NCBI GenBank assembly: GCA_013368315.1
Contig: JAACJM010000012.1
Location: forward strand, 744,001 to 808,000
Length of the DNA stretch: 64,000 nucleotides
Direction of reading: 5' to 3'
Origin: Tetrapyrgos nigripes
Taxonomy: Eukaryota; Basidiomycota; Agaricomycetes; Agaricales; Campanellaceae
Below the pieces are notes generated by a model. It was not told the DNA's origin. It saw only the letters and a program-made list of their open reading frames with translations, and did not search any database. Below, piece by piece: positions 32,279 to 44,035 of this stretch (positions are counted from its first letter, which is position 1; every line of letters starts with the position of its first letter). The translations under genes were made by a program, and so were the position numbers.

Positions 32279-35170
32279 TTATACCGCTTGATCGTATAGA
32301 GCTGCGTATGATCCTTTCTTCTTCAGTAGCTCTTCATGTGTTCCGAATTCAGTGATAGTCTGCGATGGACGTGAGTGTGCTGCAAACGGTTACTAGAACC
32401 CGAAAATGTATTTCTTACCCCGTTTTCCATCATGGCTACTTTGTCTGCGCGGCGCGCCGTTGAAAGGCGGTGTGTGATGAATACAACGGTCTTAAGACAT
32501 GTTCCGTCGTCATCTCTAGACAATCGATGGATTGTATTAAAGATTTGATTCTGGGCGTGCGCGTCCAACGAGGAGGTCTAGCAGATTTCGTTAGATGTGG
32601 CCTCATTGCTATTTGGGCTATACGCACTGGTTCGTCGAAGACCAACAAATCTGTATCGGGGTGCTTCGCTCTCATGAAAGCCCGCGCAATGGCTATTCGT
32701 TGCCACTGTGATCCAAAAAAGTATCATCAGCATGTGTCAGAGTAAGTTAGAAGGTGGGTGAAGGTGACTGTGAAACTTGAGAGAGACAGAAAAGGTAATG
32801 TGGTAACGTTTCAAAGGATTCGCATAACTTACTTCGCCACCAGATAACCCGTGAACCTGATTTGTTGTATGTTGATTACGACTGCCTGGATAGGACAAAG
32901 TTTCGTATCCGGGGCACTGGAGAATCGTCTGGATCCCTTGAGGTAGCGCATCAACAATAGCCCCCGCCCTAGCCAAGTCCAGGGCGTCCTCAATAGACGG
33001 CCTATGTGGTAACCTCTCTATACTCCCGATTCCGACATTCTCCCGCAAAGTCGAGTTGAACTTTGAGAACCCTTGGAAGACGGCAGAAACGTGTTTATGG
33101 TAGTCCACAGGATCGAATTTGCGGATGTCCACGTCATTTATGAGTAGTTGGCCTTCTTGTCCTGGTGAGGGGTCGAAATCGTAGATTCGGAGAAGGATGT
33201 TGGCTAGGGTTGATTTACCTAGAATATACATACATATGTATGGAGTCGGTAAGCAGGACTGAGAATCCAATATATGGCAGCCGCGTACCGGATCCATTGT
33301 AACCGACTATGGCAAGCGTTTCGCCAGCTTCTAGGGTTAGATTGATGTTCTTCAAGGCAGGCTCGGTGCATCCAGGGTACGTATATGATATATTCCTGTT
33401 ATAGACATGACTGGTCAGTTGCTGCTTCCTCCGGTCCCAAATGCACATATTTGGAAGTATGAAAGACCCCTGCACGAAAGCAACCTACCGGGCACGGATG
33501 CTGACACCTCCTTTCAGCCTGGTTCCATGGTAGTCAACCTTTTCCTCGATCTCTGGTTCAAGTTTGGGTTTGATTTCCATACATGCACCGAAAGCTGCCA
33601 TAAGGAAGACGGATTGAAAAACCATTCTTGTCGTTGCCAAGAGACTTCTGATCCCAAAGACAACAGACTGGATGGAGGAGCGGTAGAGGGTCAAGGAACC
33701 TAGAGTGGCGGAGGAGGTTTGAAGGAGTAGGAGAAATGGGATCTAAGTATTGATAAACGTGAAAAGGCCGACTTGAACGATAAATTAATAGACTTACATT
33801 CTGAAGGGCGAAAAAAAGATCTGAGGGGTTAATCCCAGGAAAGAACGAAGACAAATTTGATAGACTCGGGCTCCCCATGCATTGCGAAGTTTGTTCAGAA
33901 TCATAAACAACCTTCCAAGCACTAGACCAAGATTTAAGAATCCAATCCTCTAAACCAAAAAGAAGGACTTCGGGTCGATGACAGTCGTTGTAAGCTAAAT
34001 TCCGCATTTTTTCCCTTCTATCCGCAGCTCGAGCTTCTCTGGACGTGTAAATTGAATCCAAGTCGGCATGGCTGTGAGAAAATGGCGAGGAAGTGTAGGG
34101 CAAAGCTAAAGGCAAAGCAACAGAAAATAAAGATAGCAATAATATGCCAATATGGGTGTAAGAGCTTGTGATGGAAAGGATGAGGAAGAGATGAGATACT
34201 ATCTCGGTGAAAAGAGCGAAGATTTGGAAGAAATCAAGAGGGGATATTGAACCGAATCCTCCACCGACGTTGAAGGAACGAGCGAATAAGTCAGATTCTA
34301 ATAAGAGATCGCGAGTGAGGGGATCGGAAAAGGTAGGGACGTCTAAACGTGTCCGTTGCTTGAGCTGTTGATACTCCACATGATACTTTGCGGACCCTGA
34401 CACAATGTTCTCGTTATGAATACTTGAAAATTTTCAGTCGGGTCACTGTCAGGGATGGCGGGAAGAAAAGGGTACTCACGCGAAAGAGTCAAACACACTT
34501 TCTGCGTACCTCCTCAGCAATTCTGTGCCAGCGAGGTATAGGAGACGATTCCATGTGAAAGAGCCTGAAGCTATCAAAGCCTGCACCTGAATGGACCATG
34601 GCCGCGGTTATAACTCGTGTATATTTGCTGGATCAGGAAAGAGCCAACCTCATCAATAATCAGGGCCTAAATAATATTGCAAGTTGCGTCAGTGCGGTGT
34701 CTGTGCAGGGATAACGCGACATTGTTTAACTTGCCTGAGAATAGCCGCGGAATACTGGAAAAAGGCTCCGGACGAGATGACAAGCCATCATGAGCGTTGT
34801 GCGAGTGGGATGTTGGTGCCAGAGACGTTTCATCTGGGAAAAAAGGGGGATTAACATGCCTGCAAGGCAATCATTGCGTCACCAAGCAACTTACAAAGTC
34901 CAGACAATAATTGGAGAGGACCAGGTAGGCCAGACGAGTGTTTTTTCTCGTAAGACGACGTTGCGCACCAGGAACCAAAAGGGGTGACTTGGGTTCACCA
35001 GGAACTGACCTCGAGGCCAGCCATATGTCGTAGAGAGAGTTAAAGCGTTCCTGGGGTTCCCTGAGCTTGCGCTGGGGCTTGTTAGATTGAAAAGAAAAAT
35101 CGGAAGAGAAAGGCTGAGGCCATAGGTTCATGCTTCGTGACAAGTTGGAATGGCCTGGACATAGCTGCAT
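32279..35170 (-). CDS. ABC half-transporter (one membrane domain, one ATPase domain)
   Basis: Eleven exons (35170-34895, 34833-34735, 34666-34649, 34586-34480, 34422-33798, 33742-33489, 33395-33289, 33218-32833, 32705-32628, 32577-32419, 32359-32279) give 729 residues. The membrane half has hydrophobic segments such as FFQIFALFTEIVSHLFLIL and THIGILLLSLFSVALPLAL. The ATPase half is complete: Walker A GYNGSGKST, Q-loop VFQGFSKFN, signature LSGGEWQRIAIARA, Walker B DLLVFDEPTSSLD and H-loop FITHRLSTARRAD. The intron after exon 2 has a GC donor (GCAAGT), and exon 3 is only 18 nt. This is a fungal type whose substrate is unknown. An in-frame ATG at 35128 could be the true start. Confidence 0.85.
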
Positions 35171-35465
35171 TCCCGTCGCGAGGGGTTAAGAGAGGGTCGG
35201 CAGTCGCACCAAGGAGGTCAAGAATGGCGGCCTGGTGGATGTTTTTGAGATAGGAAATTGTGATTTATATAGTGGAACCGGAATACATGCATAGCCGTTT
35301 GAAAACATGAATGGCTGTACCCAAGAAGACAGAATTAGGAATGACCCAACTTTTGGGCATGACCTACTTACTGGGGTCATAGCCCATCAATGTCACAGTC
35401 CGTGTGACGTCACAAAAATAGGCAAACCCGGATCCTTTGACTTTAAAACATTGACAAGCTTGGAC

Positions 35466-36610
35466 ATGTCCTCAACCTCCCATAGCAATCAGCTCACTCT
35501 TGAGCTCGAGAAACTCCAACAAGACAGCGCCCAAAAATCTGGCGATTCCACAGATGATCCCTCTGTTTCTCAAAAATCCGGCCGTAGCACACCCCGCATC
35601 CATGAAGGATATGGCTTCCGTCCTATATCTGGCTCTAATACTCCCCAAATTGAAAAGGTCAATGCACCGATGTCATCTCTCGTTCCTGATCCGAACGGAC
35701 TGGGTTGGCCAGGTCAGTCAACTCTTTGCACGACCATTCGCAATCCTATTAACGCGTGGTTTCAGCAAAATCTACCTACTCTAGACTCACTGCCACACCG
35801 GAAGAACGTGCTGCCAGAGAACGCAAACTCACAGAAGCCGTTCGTACGATATTAGATTGCCTTGGGGAAGATCCCGATCGCGAAGGCTTGTTGAGAACTC
35901 CGGAACGCTACGCACAAGCCATGTTGTGGATGACAAAGGGTTATGAAGAACGTCTGGCAGGTGCATATTCACATACTCATCTCCCCTTTTCCTTCCTGTT
36001 TCTGAGCTCAAAGTGTCTCTTTAGACGTGATAAATGATGCGGTTTTCGCGGAAGACCATGATGAAATGGTGCTGGTGCGAGATATAGACATTTCAAGTCT
36101 GTGTGAACATCACCTTGTCCCATTTACCGGAAAGGTGGGCTGGTCCTACTCTTTATATAGTAGCTTTGTTTATTGTCTTATTGTCTTTCAACCTTCCTTT
36201 CTAGATCGCCATAGCTTACATACCCAACAAGCTAGTCTTAGGCCTCTCAAAACTCGCGCGTATCGCCGAAACCTTCAGTCGGCGTTTACAAGTCCAAGAA
36301 CGATTGACGAAACAGATTGCCATTGCTATTCAGGAGGCCATCAAACCTCGTGGTGTAGCAGTGGTTATGGAGGCAACGTACGTATGGATTTTTTTCACCT
36401 GCTCCCGTCCCTCTATCGTTTCTTTTGTTTCTTTTGTTTCTTCTTGCTGTTCTCACCTTCATAATTCCCCTTTTCAACAGACACCTTTGTATGACCATGA
36501 GAGGTGTACAAAAACCTGGTTCAATAACTACCACATCATGTATGCTCGGATGCTTTAGGACTCAACAGAAAACGCGGGAGGAGTTTCTGACACTCATCAA
36601 AGGTCGGTAG
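35466..36610 (+). CDS. FOL2: GTP cyclohydrolase I
   Basis: Five exons (35466-35712, 35766-35960, 36025-36134, 36205-36377, 36481-36610) give 284 residues. The enzyme converts GTP to 7,8-dihydroneopterin triphosphate, the first step to folate and tetrahydrobiopterin. The catalytic part is intact: [30 protein letters not shown] with the zinc Cys and catalytic His residues, [30 protein letters not shown], and [14 protein letters not shown] with the second zinc Cys. The first 85 or so residues form a disordered Ser/Pro-rich extension, common in fungal enzymes. A shorter start is possible, but this ATG gives the extension seen in relatives. It is divergent from the ABC transporter gene. Confidence 0.95.
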
Positions 36611-37487
36611 GTGATGTGAATGGTCGGTCTGTGAAAAGCTTCTCAACACTCACGACTCGATTCAACTCGATTTCCCTACGATTCAACACCGTTCACCTGG
36701 CAAATGCTTATCATTCCAACGTATCTAAGTTATTTCAACATAATGTATCTCATACTATATCATGCTCATCTCAACCAATCCCATGTATCAGTAGTCTACA
36801 GGTACCTATAGCTATCCAACTAGCATGTACACATCTTACCATTCATATGCATTCATACAGGCAAAATGTTGTTGTATCATTCACTCATTGCAATGTCTTG
36901 GTTTTATAACTCGTTTCCTTTGGGCAGCCATTGGCATCTTGCATCAGGATAGAAATCCGCAGTGCGAGCTCAGATTCTTCTCGCGGGTTCAACTTCTAGG
37001 CAACGACTTCCTGTCGACTTCCCTACAAGTCCAAGATGCACGCTGCTGCTTTACGACGTGAGATCGGAATCCTCGAAGGGGCTAGTTGACTGAAATATAG
37101 CTATTCATACTCCTTCTCGTGGTCAATACTACTTGGTCGGGAAACATAGCGGAAGGTGACACGTAAAAAGTTGCGAAACTAGTAGACTCTGCCGTACGAC
37201 TGACGAGAGCTCACATGTAGGCCAACCACGCATACTAGCTCTGATGAGTTTGTTTCTGGTGCCAGGGCCGGACGAAAGAACTCGACAACTTCCTTTGGTT
37301 TCTGATTTCGTCGTTTGAGAACGTAAAAGGAAATGCCGCCTTCAGCTTTTCTCATAGTATATAAGGTTGTAAAAAAATTTGTTTAGTTCTTAGTCTACAA
37401 ATACACAAGCGATATCACTAGTACTAAACTAGTGCTCCTCACATATATCCAACGTTTCCGCCTTCCATAAGATTCCAATCAACCGAA
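36611..37487. other. 877-bp convergent intergenic region
   Basis: This lies between the 3' ends of the GTP cyclohydrolase and F-box genes. It holds a 97-codon plus-strand open frame (36616-36909) with an implausible composition. I found no tRNA-like cloverleaf, no transposon ends and no tandem repeat. Confidence 0.45.
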
Positions 37488-39808
37488 TCATTCACCCATC
37501 TCAATATCGGTATCGCCTACTCCAAGTCCCACTGCGGGAAGCGTCGTCAATTTGCACGTCCCATCGCTAGGCTGACAATCCCACGACACCTCTCTCAGTC
37601 CAGAGCGAGAGAGGAGATTATCAATAGGAGAGCGGTCGACAAATAAAGTCGGCTCCGCACCTACATCGTCCTCCCGTCTCTCCCAATCGTCACTAGTAGT
37701 CTTATAACAAAACTCTCTCAGACGAGGAAGAGTCAGTTCTTCCAAGAAAGGTTTCGCATTTTCATTGTCTGTAGCCAGAAAGAAAAAGTGTAATCTCTTC
37801 ATCGTCAACGGCTTCGTTGTACTCGCGGGAGGGAAAGGGGGGAGTGTCAAAGGTTGGAAAATGTGATGAGGGAACCCAGTCCTGAATTTCAGATCGCATT
37901 CCTCGAGTAGAGGACAGCGAGCAAGCATATCGAGAAGATAGCTTGTATTCAGTCCTCGTCTAGCTCTCAGTTTCAGTTCTGTGAGATTAGCAAGTGAATT
38001 TGGAAAATTATGCACCCATATTCTCGGATGGTGCACATCAAAGTCCAAGTGAAGAGACCGAAGATTAGGAAGGTCCCAGGGTTGAGGAAAACCGTATGCC
38101 ATGCGCATATGGTGGTCTCCGCAGAACAGAATAGACGTGAGATTGGGTAGACTTTCAGGATGGTATAGACTTCCGCATAGAATGTCTAGGACGGTTCCAT
38201 GAACGCAGTCGAATTCCAATCTTTCCCAACGAGGAGAATATCTCTGAAGAATTGAGATAAAGGTATGGAGAGGAGTGGGCGATGGAATGGGTCGGCGAAG
38301 TTGGGAGCGGCTGAAATCGCTAAGGGATCTGGCTATATTGCTGTAGTCAGCTAATTCAACGCAGAGGGATAACGTCCTCGTTGAGCCAGAGCGTTTTAAC
38401 CAGGTTAAGAGACAATCCAAACCACCGGTAAAAAACGCCTTGACGGGGACCTTGACATAACACCACAAACAAGATGAGGAGAGGGCGACTGAACGCCAAT
38501 GAGAGCAGATGTTGCTCAGGATAATGGGTGTGCCGGAGGGTCCGAGTTGGGGCAATTCGTCTTGGTCAAGTGTATGATCGAAGATTTCTGAAAGTAATAT
38601 GAGAGAGTTCCAGCACCGAATTGAGTCATCTAGCACGTCTCAGAATGAACGGTTCACGCACCAGCAAGCAACTCGGAATAAAGCTTGTTGATAGGGGCAA
38701 TGAGTGCTTTGTGCTTGCTCAAATGCGATTGTACCGCATTCTGTTGGGATTCCAGAGTTTCTATAATCCTCCTTGTCACACCAGCGTTATGCTCGATCTG
38801 TTGTAAAAGCTCTTCGGCCTCTTTGAGCATGGCTTGAGTTGCCTGTGCTTCATATGAAGACAGCATTTCGTCATGTGGATCCTCCAGAATGCTGCTGGCG
38901 TCACGCGTCAGAGGTGAGAGTTTGTAAGATTCTAGGGTAGAGAAATCGATTGAATATTCGATCTGTAGACAGAATGAAGAAGAAGCATGGCAAGTCTATG
39001 AGCGGCCAGCAAACAATACACACACAAGGTTTGGCACAGCTCACATCTGTATCAATTCGTTGAGTATCAGAAGATGTTTGAGTGGAGAAGAAAAATTTGA
39101 TATAGGCCAAGCTGATATCAAGTGAGGAATCCTGTTTCCCAACTACGTGAACGTCCATGATTCGCGTAAGGAAGTCAAGTCGCCGCTGTGGCGACAAGAG
39201 AAGAGCCCTGTGGATATCCATATGACCAGACAAGGACCTCAGTTTTCTGGACATTTGATCATGAGCCATTCGGAAGACGTATAGCTCTGACTCGAGATCA
39301 CGACATTGGGAAGTGAGCATGCTGATACAGTCTTTTATCAAAGGGACATTATGGGCCGAGGGCACAATGTTAGTTCCTAGTATTTCGGCAACGGGGGAGT
39401 CCAGAGAAGGAGGCCGACAAGAGACGCGTCTAGACGCGAAGTGGAAAGAATAGTAAAGGGACTCGGAGTCTGGTGATGATGAAGATGGTTGGCCATATCC
39501 TGCGTGATCATGGTCAGAGCACAAGTTTGTCAATCTTTCTGGGAGGTGCGGGTAGAGGCTATTAACACCAAAAGTGAAGGAAAACTCTTGAGTGTGGGCA
39601 TTAGATGGTAGGCTGTCCTTTCTAATGACGGGGGTTAGTAGCTGTAGGTCCAGACTGAGTACAGAGGGAAGTATATCAGTGGCAGGACACGGCCAAGTTG
39701 GGCACCTTACGCAGGAGTAGGACCCGACGGAAAGAGACGTTCGTCATTCCTGAGATCAAAGTCAAAAGGCGTGTAGTCTTCAAAAGGGGGATATATGGCT
39801 GCCTCCAT
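37488..39808 (-). CDS. F-box-like protein with long N-terminal extension
   Basis: Four exons (39808-39711, 39621-39045, 38962-38662, 38587-37488) join in frame to give 691 residues. The last part is a typical agaricomycete F-box protein: a coiled start (IETLESQQNAVQSHLSKHKALIAPI), the F-box region YSELLAEIFDHTL and ILSNICSHWRSVALSSSCLW, then Leu-rich repeats (LPNLRSLHLDFDV, LANLTELKLRARRGL). F-box proteins recruit substrates to SCF ubiquitin ligases. Upstream lies a second coiled block (LTSQCRDLESELYVF, then LLLSPQRRLDFLTRIM), which resembles the start of another F-box gene. The join at 39044-38963 is in phase and removes a hydrophobic stretch that looks like intron, so I prefer one gene. Two tandem genes remain possible. 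Confidence 0.6.
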
Positions 39809-40099
39809 GGGTGACAATGGTATAGCTATGCATTATGGGCGTAAATGGCAAGTTGCGCTTGGGCCAAGCAGCGCTTATTACCGCTTCGCAATAAACCTCT
39901 TGCTGGCAATCTACACTGCTTCACTCATACTCCGTCGGGAATCTAATGTCATGACCGACCCGCTGGAATGGCTATACACCTCGCTGGGCTTCAACGGGCC
40001 ATTTCTGCAGAGCTATGCTTTCTCCTATACTACTCACCGTGCGCTGCGCGCTCTTGGTCAATCTTCTCGGGTTAGAGCAGGGCTCACTCATCTGCACAA

Positions 40100-42816
40100 A
40101 TGGATCCTCAGGGAGGACCAGCAGCCAACCCTCATCATCAGCGAGCACTGGATTTGCTCCTGAGTAACATGAGCCAAGATCAAGCCCAGGCTGGCAATCA
40201 TGACGCATTTCGGGAACAGGAAGGGAATATGACATTGACGATCTCAAGCGAACTAGACGATTCTGAAGAGAATGGTCCTCGGAGTGCATGGAGTCCGGAT
40301 CGAGGAGATTTAGAGGCATATGCTGTTTGGAAGGGGCATTATGATTCAGGATTCTCAAAGAGAGGTCAAGGAAGCAGGAGGATGTTTATTGGGAATTTCT
40401 GGGGAAGTCTGCGGGCGATAGTTTTGTCCTCATGTGAGTGATCATAACGAGCAGTCTGCCTTCGACTTGCTGTTAACGTGTCCGTAGGGTTGAACATCTT
40501 TCTGCTTGCTTTGCCGACCGTCTGGACGTTGCACCTTCTGGACAAGATCTCTCATTGGCTTACTTTTACCCGTAAGTGGACCGTACGGCCTACAAGTCGC
40601 TCTGATGTTCATTTGCAACACCCAGTCTGCTTTGTCTCTCTAATCCCTCTGAGCAAACTCTTGGATTTTGGTGGCGAAAACCTAGCACTTTACTGCGGCA
40701 AGGAGTTTGGAGATCTGATAATCGTCACTCTAAACAAGTATGTTGTATATTCTCTGATGAAGTGCTACTCAACTCAATGCTGAACTTGTAACAGTGCCAT
40801 TGAAGCAACCTTGGCCACCTTTCTTCTCATCAAGTGGGAACTACGACTTCTACAATCAACAGTCATTGGTATGTAACTATGTTCAAGCAAAGCCTTTCAA
40901 GCTGCTTACACGTATCGGGCCCCAAGGCGTCGTCCTCCTCCGACTTCTCCTAGTCCCTGGAATCTCCTTCATCATTGGTGGATCTCGTGTAGCTGCACAA
41001 GAGCTACATCCCCATCTTACCGAGCTTAACCGTTCTTTACTCACTGTCGGGTAAGCTTTACGTTTTGTGTTGCTTTTTCGCTCATATGCAGATCTAACTA
41101 CTCGACAGTGTCCTTACGCTCCTGCTCCCTGTATCCTTCTTTGCAGCACTCGACCATGGCATCATCGTTGTGGAAGGTGAAGTCAATAATGATGGGGACG
41201 CTGACTTGATAAATGACACGTTACGAGGACATTTACTGAGAATTAGTCGAGGTTTATCAATTGTACTCATTGTGATGTGCGTATTTTCTCTGTGCATGGT
41301 TAATTCCAGGAACTGAACCACGCATGGCACAGCTATCTCTTCTCTCGTTACTTCCTATACAATCCACCCGGTGAAGATAAGGCACTCCACAAACATAAAG
41401 ACGCTCCTTCCCAGCTCAAAGAAATGGTTCGTCAGATGAAGGAAAAAGAACCAGAAGTCAATTTGTTGCTTTCAATTCTCTTGCTATTAATTGCCGTGGG
41501 TTTGATGGGTGTAACCACTGAGTTCGTGAGTACACGTACAACCTCAGGTAATGTGAAGCAACTAACTCTTCGAGTAATGACAGCTGGTAGAAAGCATAGA
41601 TCCCATGCGTGAAGGTGGCATTCCCGAGGAGTACGTCTCTCTATCTCAAAATTTTCTATCATTAACCCATAGATCCACCCAGATGGTTCGGCCTCATCGT
41701 CCTCCCCTTTATCTCAATCTTCGCCGATCTGCTCATATCTATAACCTTTCTCCTTCGCAAGACTTGTTTCTCCTCCAACAATCCGAACTCAGACCCCAAT
41801 TCACCCGACATCCTCGCAGAATCGCAATCAATCGAATCAGCTATCCAGTTTCTTCTTTTGTGGTCTCCTTTCCTCGTGTTGTTAGGATGGATTCTCTCAA
41901 GACCCATGTCCCTCTTATTCGATAGTGAGCAGTCCCTCATTTGTACTTTACCCTGACGAGAGTGTTCATCGGCCGTGTCCAAATTTCATTTAGGCTTTGA
42001 AGTAACCATCTTGATTGGAAGCTCTCTCCTACTAAGCTACGTGATCGCAGATTCAAGAACCAATTGGATGGAAGGCGTTGTGCTCGTTGGACTTTATGTT
42101 ATGATTGTGAGTCGCTAAAATGGGGTTTCTCCCCTTTCTGTCTCTACCTGTTATGGATGAGACTAATAGTATGGAATGTTTCTCATTCACAGGCCACCAC
42201 CGCATGGTTCTACCCACAACAACCAGAAGTCAGAGCCATGCTTGCGCGTGCTGATGTTCATGGGGCATTGTTGTCCAATCCTGAGTTTGGACCTGCCATG
42301 CATGTATCGGCTTCGGTATCCACTACCACCAGCATTTCGACTATCATCACTACCTCGACTGTGACATCTGCAGGGAGCACAGGCACATCAACAACTCCAC
42401 CACCATCCACATCCACATCCACATCGTCACCATCTTCGACTGCGACCACGAACCCAAACTCGAACGCGAACGCGAACGCGACCTTATCAGAAAACCTGCA
42501 AAGTCTGATCCAGTTGTACAACGTATTGCTCTCTAATGCGAACGAATTGGGTCAGTTGTTGGATTCAGTGAACGCGGGCGTTGACTCTGGTGGCAATGGT
42601 GGGCAAGGACAAGGACAACAAGGTGATCAAGCCACAGGGAAAGTGGTTAATGGGCTGCATCTGAATCTGAACGGAACAACACCACCACCTACGGGGAAGA
42701 AGGATCAGGAAGAGGGTGTCCGAGCGGCAAGAGAGGTGGTAGAGAAGGGGTTGGATGCATTGGAAAGTTTGAAGCGGGATGCCAGGTTCTCAGGTGCCAA
42801 TAATCATGGAGGATAG
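40100..42816 (+). CDS. CAX-type Ca2+/H+ exchanger homologue with altered signature motifs
   Basis: Eleven exons (40100-40433, 40488-40571, 40626-40737, 40795-40868, 40927-41050, 41109-41276, 41333-41525, 41584-41630, 41683-41924, 41994-42106, 42193-42816) give 704 residues. The layout is that of vacuolar Ca2+/H+ exchangers: NFWGSLRAIVLSSWLNIFL, ELHPHLTELNRSLLTVG, VLTLLLPVSFFAALDHG, SPFLVLLGWILSRPMSLLFD, RTNWMEGVVLVGLYVMIA and TAWFYPQQPE. However, the two ion-binding repeats depart from consensus: LNNAIEA instead of FGNAVE, and PFISIFADLLIS where P-x-V-G-N-A-A-E-H is expected. A Thr/Ser-rich and Asn-rich tail of about 150 residues follows. Transport activity is therefore doubtful. The gene starts 291 bp from the divergent F-box gene. 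Confidence 0.75.
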
Positions 42817-42917
42817 ATGGTATATATACGTTTAGTAGTATGTACATGCATAATTCCACTAATTTGCTCAGTACTCAGCTCCTACCACTACCTAGTCATG
42901 CACAATTTATTGAATAT

Positions 42918-43813
42918 TTATTGAATAAGAGGAGAAAGATCCTTCAAATGCTCCCCTTTCAGACAAAGCGCTACCTTACCACAGTTACCACACTTTCTGG
43001 GTTCGTCCTCAAAAGCAGAACGTGAGTAGCCACTGGCAGAGACTTCAGGATGGCGATCTCCGTGATAATGCTTCTTTTGGTCCCCATGCAGATACGACGT
43101 CGTCAGGGTGCAATACCTGACACCAAAGTTGGATTTCAGGCACCGGCAGGTACCAGTGGGAGGTGCTAGGACGCTCCATTCTAAGAAGAGCATGAACAGG
43201 TCAGATCTCCAGGAACTAGTAGTGATCATGAACACGATCCATACTCTGATTCTCGGGACGCATACAGTCTCGACATGCCACCCAGTCACAGTTGCGACAA
43301 CGTTTTCCATCGGACACGGAACCGCAATCTTCATACGGTTTACCAGTCTCGTCAATATCATCTTCGTTAGGTGGATGTCCTCGAAATCGCCTGAAGCAAC
43401 CATCGCAGTGGCTAGGATTTGGGTCGGGGTTCTGACGCCTAAATGCCCATGCATTATCCTCCATACTCTGAAGCCTACCCATGGGATTATTGGGACCGCT
43501 AATCTTCCTGAGTGTCCTCTCGGTCTTGTTCCAGATTTCGCCCTTTACGCATACTGTGCGCTTATGGACTTTCCAGTCTTCAGTTTGGCATTCAACGTTA
43601 AGGGTAAGGAAAGAGATAGTTTTAGGGTGTATGTTTATCGGCAAGTAGGGGGGAAAAGTGATTTACCTGCAGTAGCTAAATGTGTGCCACACTTTCGATC
43701 AGCCTGATAAAATCATAGTAGAACAAAAAAAAAAACAGGACACACATGGTTCCGTGACATTTTGAGCATTTCTTGCCAGTACACTCCTTTTTACACGTAT
43801 GACAGTGAGGCAT
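42918..43813 (-). CDS. MYND-type zinc finger protein
   Basis: The start codon at 43813 gives MPHCHTCKKECTGKKCSKCHG, the first half of a MYND-like zinc finger; the second half appears as DWKVHKRTVC in the next exon. The linking exon is short and its boundaries are uncertain, because the most obvious acceptor leads to a stop codon; acceptor CGAAAG with exon CGTHLATA seems to fit. The main exon (from 43591 or so) runs through MGRLQSMEDNAWAFRRQN and a second Cys-rich part, CDGCFRR, CRNCDWVACRDCM. A last exon, entered after an intron near 43226, ends with EDEPRKCGNCGKVALC and LIQ. MYND fingers bind proteins. The exact role is unknown, and the exon model is provisional. Confidence 0.55.
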
Positions 43814-44035
43814 GGTAAGTGGGAGTGGATGAGTGGCACTGGAGGTCAACGAAGCGTGATTTTGCAATCAAAACTCGTGTTTCAAGTACTCACAGTCACG
43901 TCCTGAGCGCGTTTTATGCATTTGTCCACGTGGGACGTGCCTAAGACGCGTCCGCGTCTGACTGTAAGAAGGGACCAGAAAATTATACCGGGTATACTCT
44001 ATGTAAAATGCCTTCTATCCAAAGCATCCTGCGTG

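Noticed and set aside
36616..36909. 97-codon plus-strand frame after GTP cyclohydrolase
   Set aside because: Odd composition rich in Ser, His and Thr with scattered Cys, no splice partner, and it lies in the 3' UTR region of the upstream gene.
37241..37278. Hammerhead-ribozyme-like core (CTGATGAG ... CGAAAG) between two convergent genes
   Set aside because: A weak five-pair stem can be drawn between the two core parts, but I found neither a stem III partner nor a cleavage site with a matching stem I. Chance is more likely.
39795..40163. Plus-strand open frame of 122 codons overlapping the CAX start
   Set aside because: It is in a different frame from the CAX protein and overlaps both the first exon of the F-box gene and the first CAX exon; no domain is recognisable.
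42258..42521. Minus-strand frame antisense to the CAX tail
   Set aside because: It is the mirror of Thr/Ser and Asn-rich low-complexity codons (long Val/Asp runs) and has no gene-like features.
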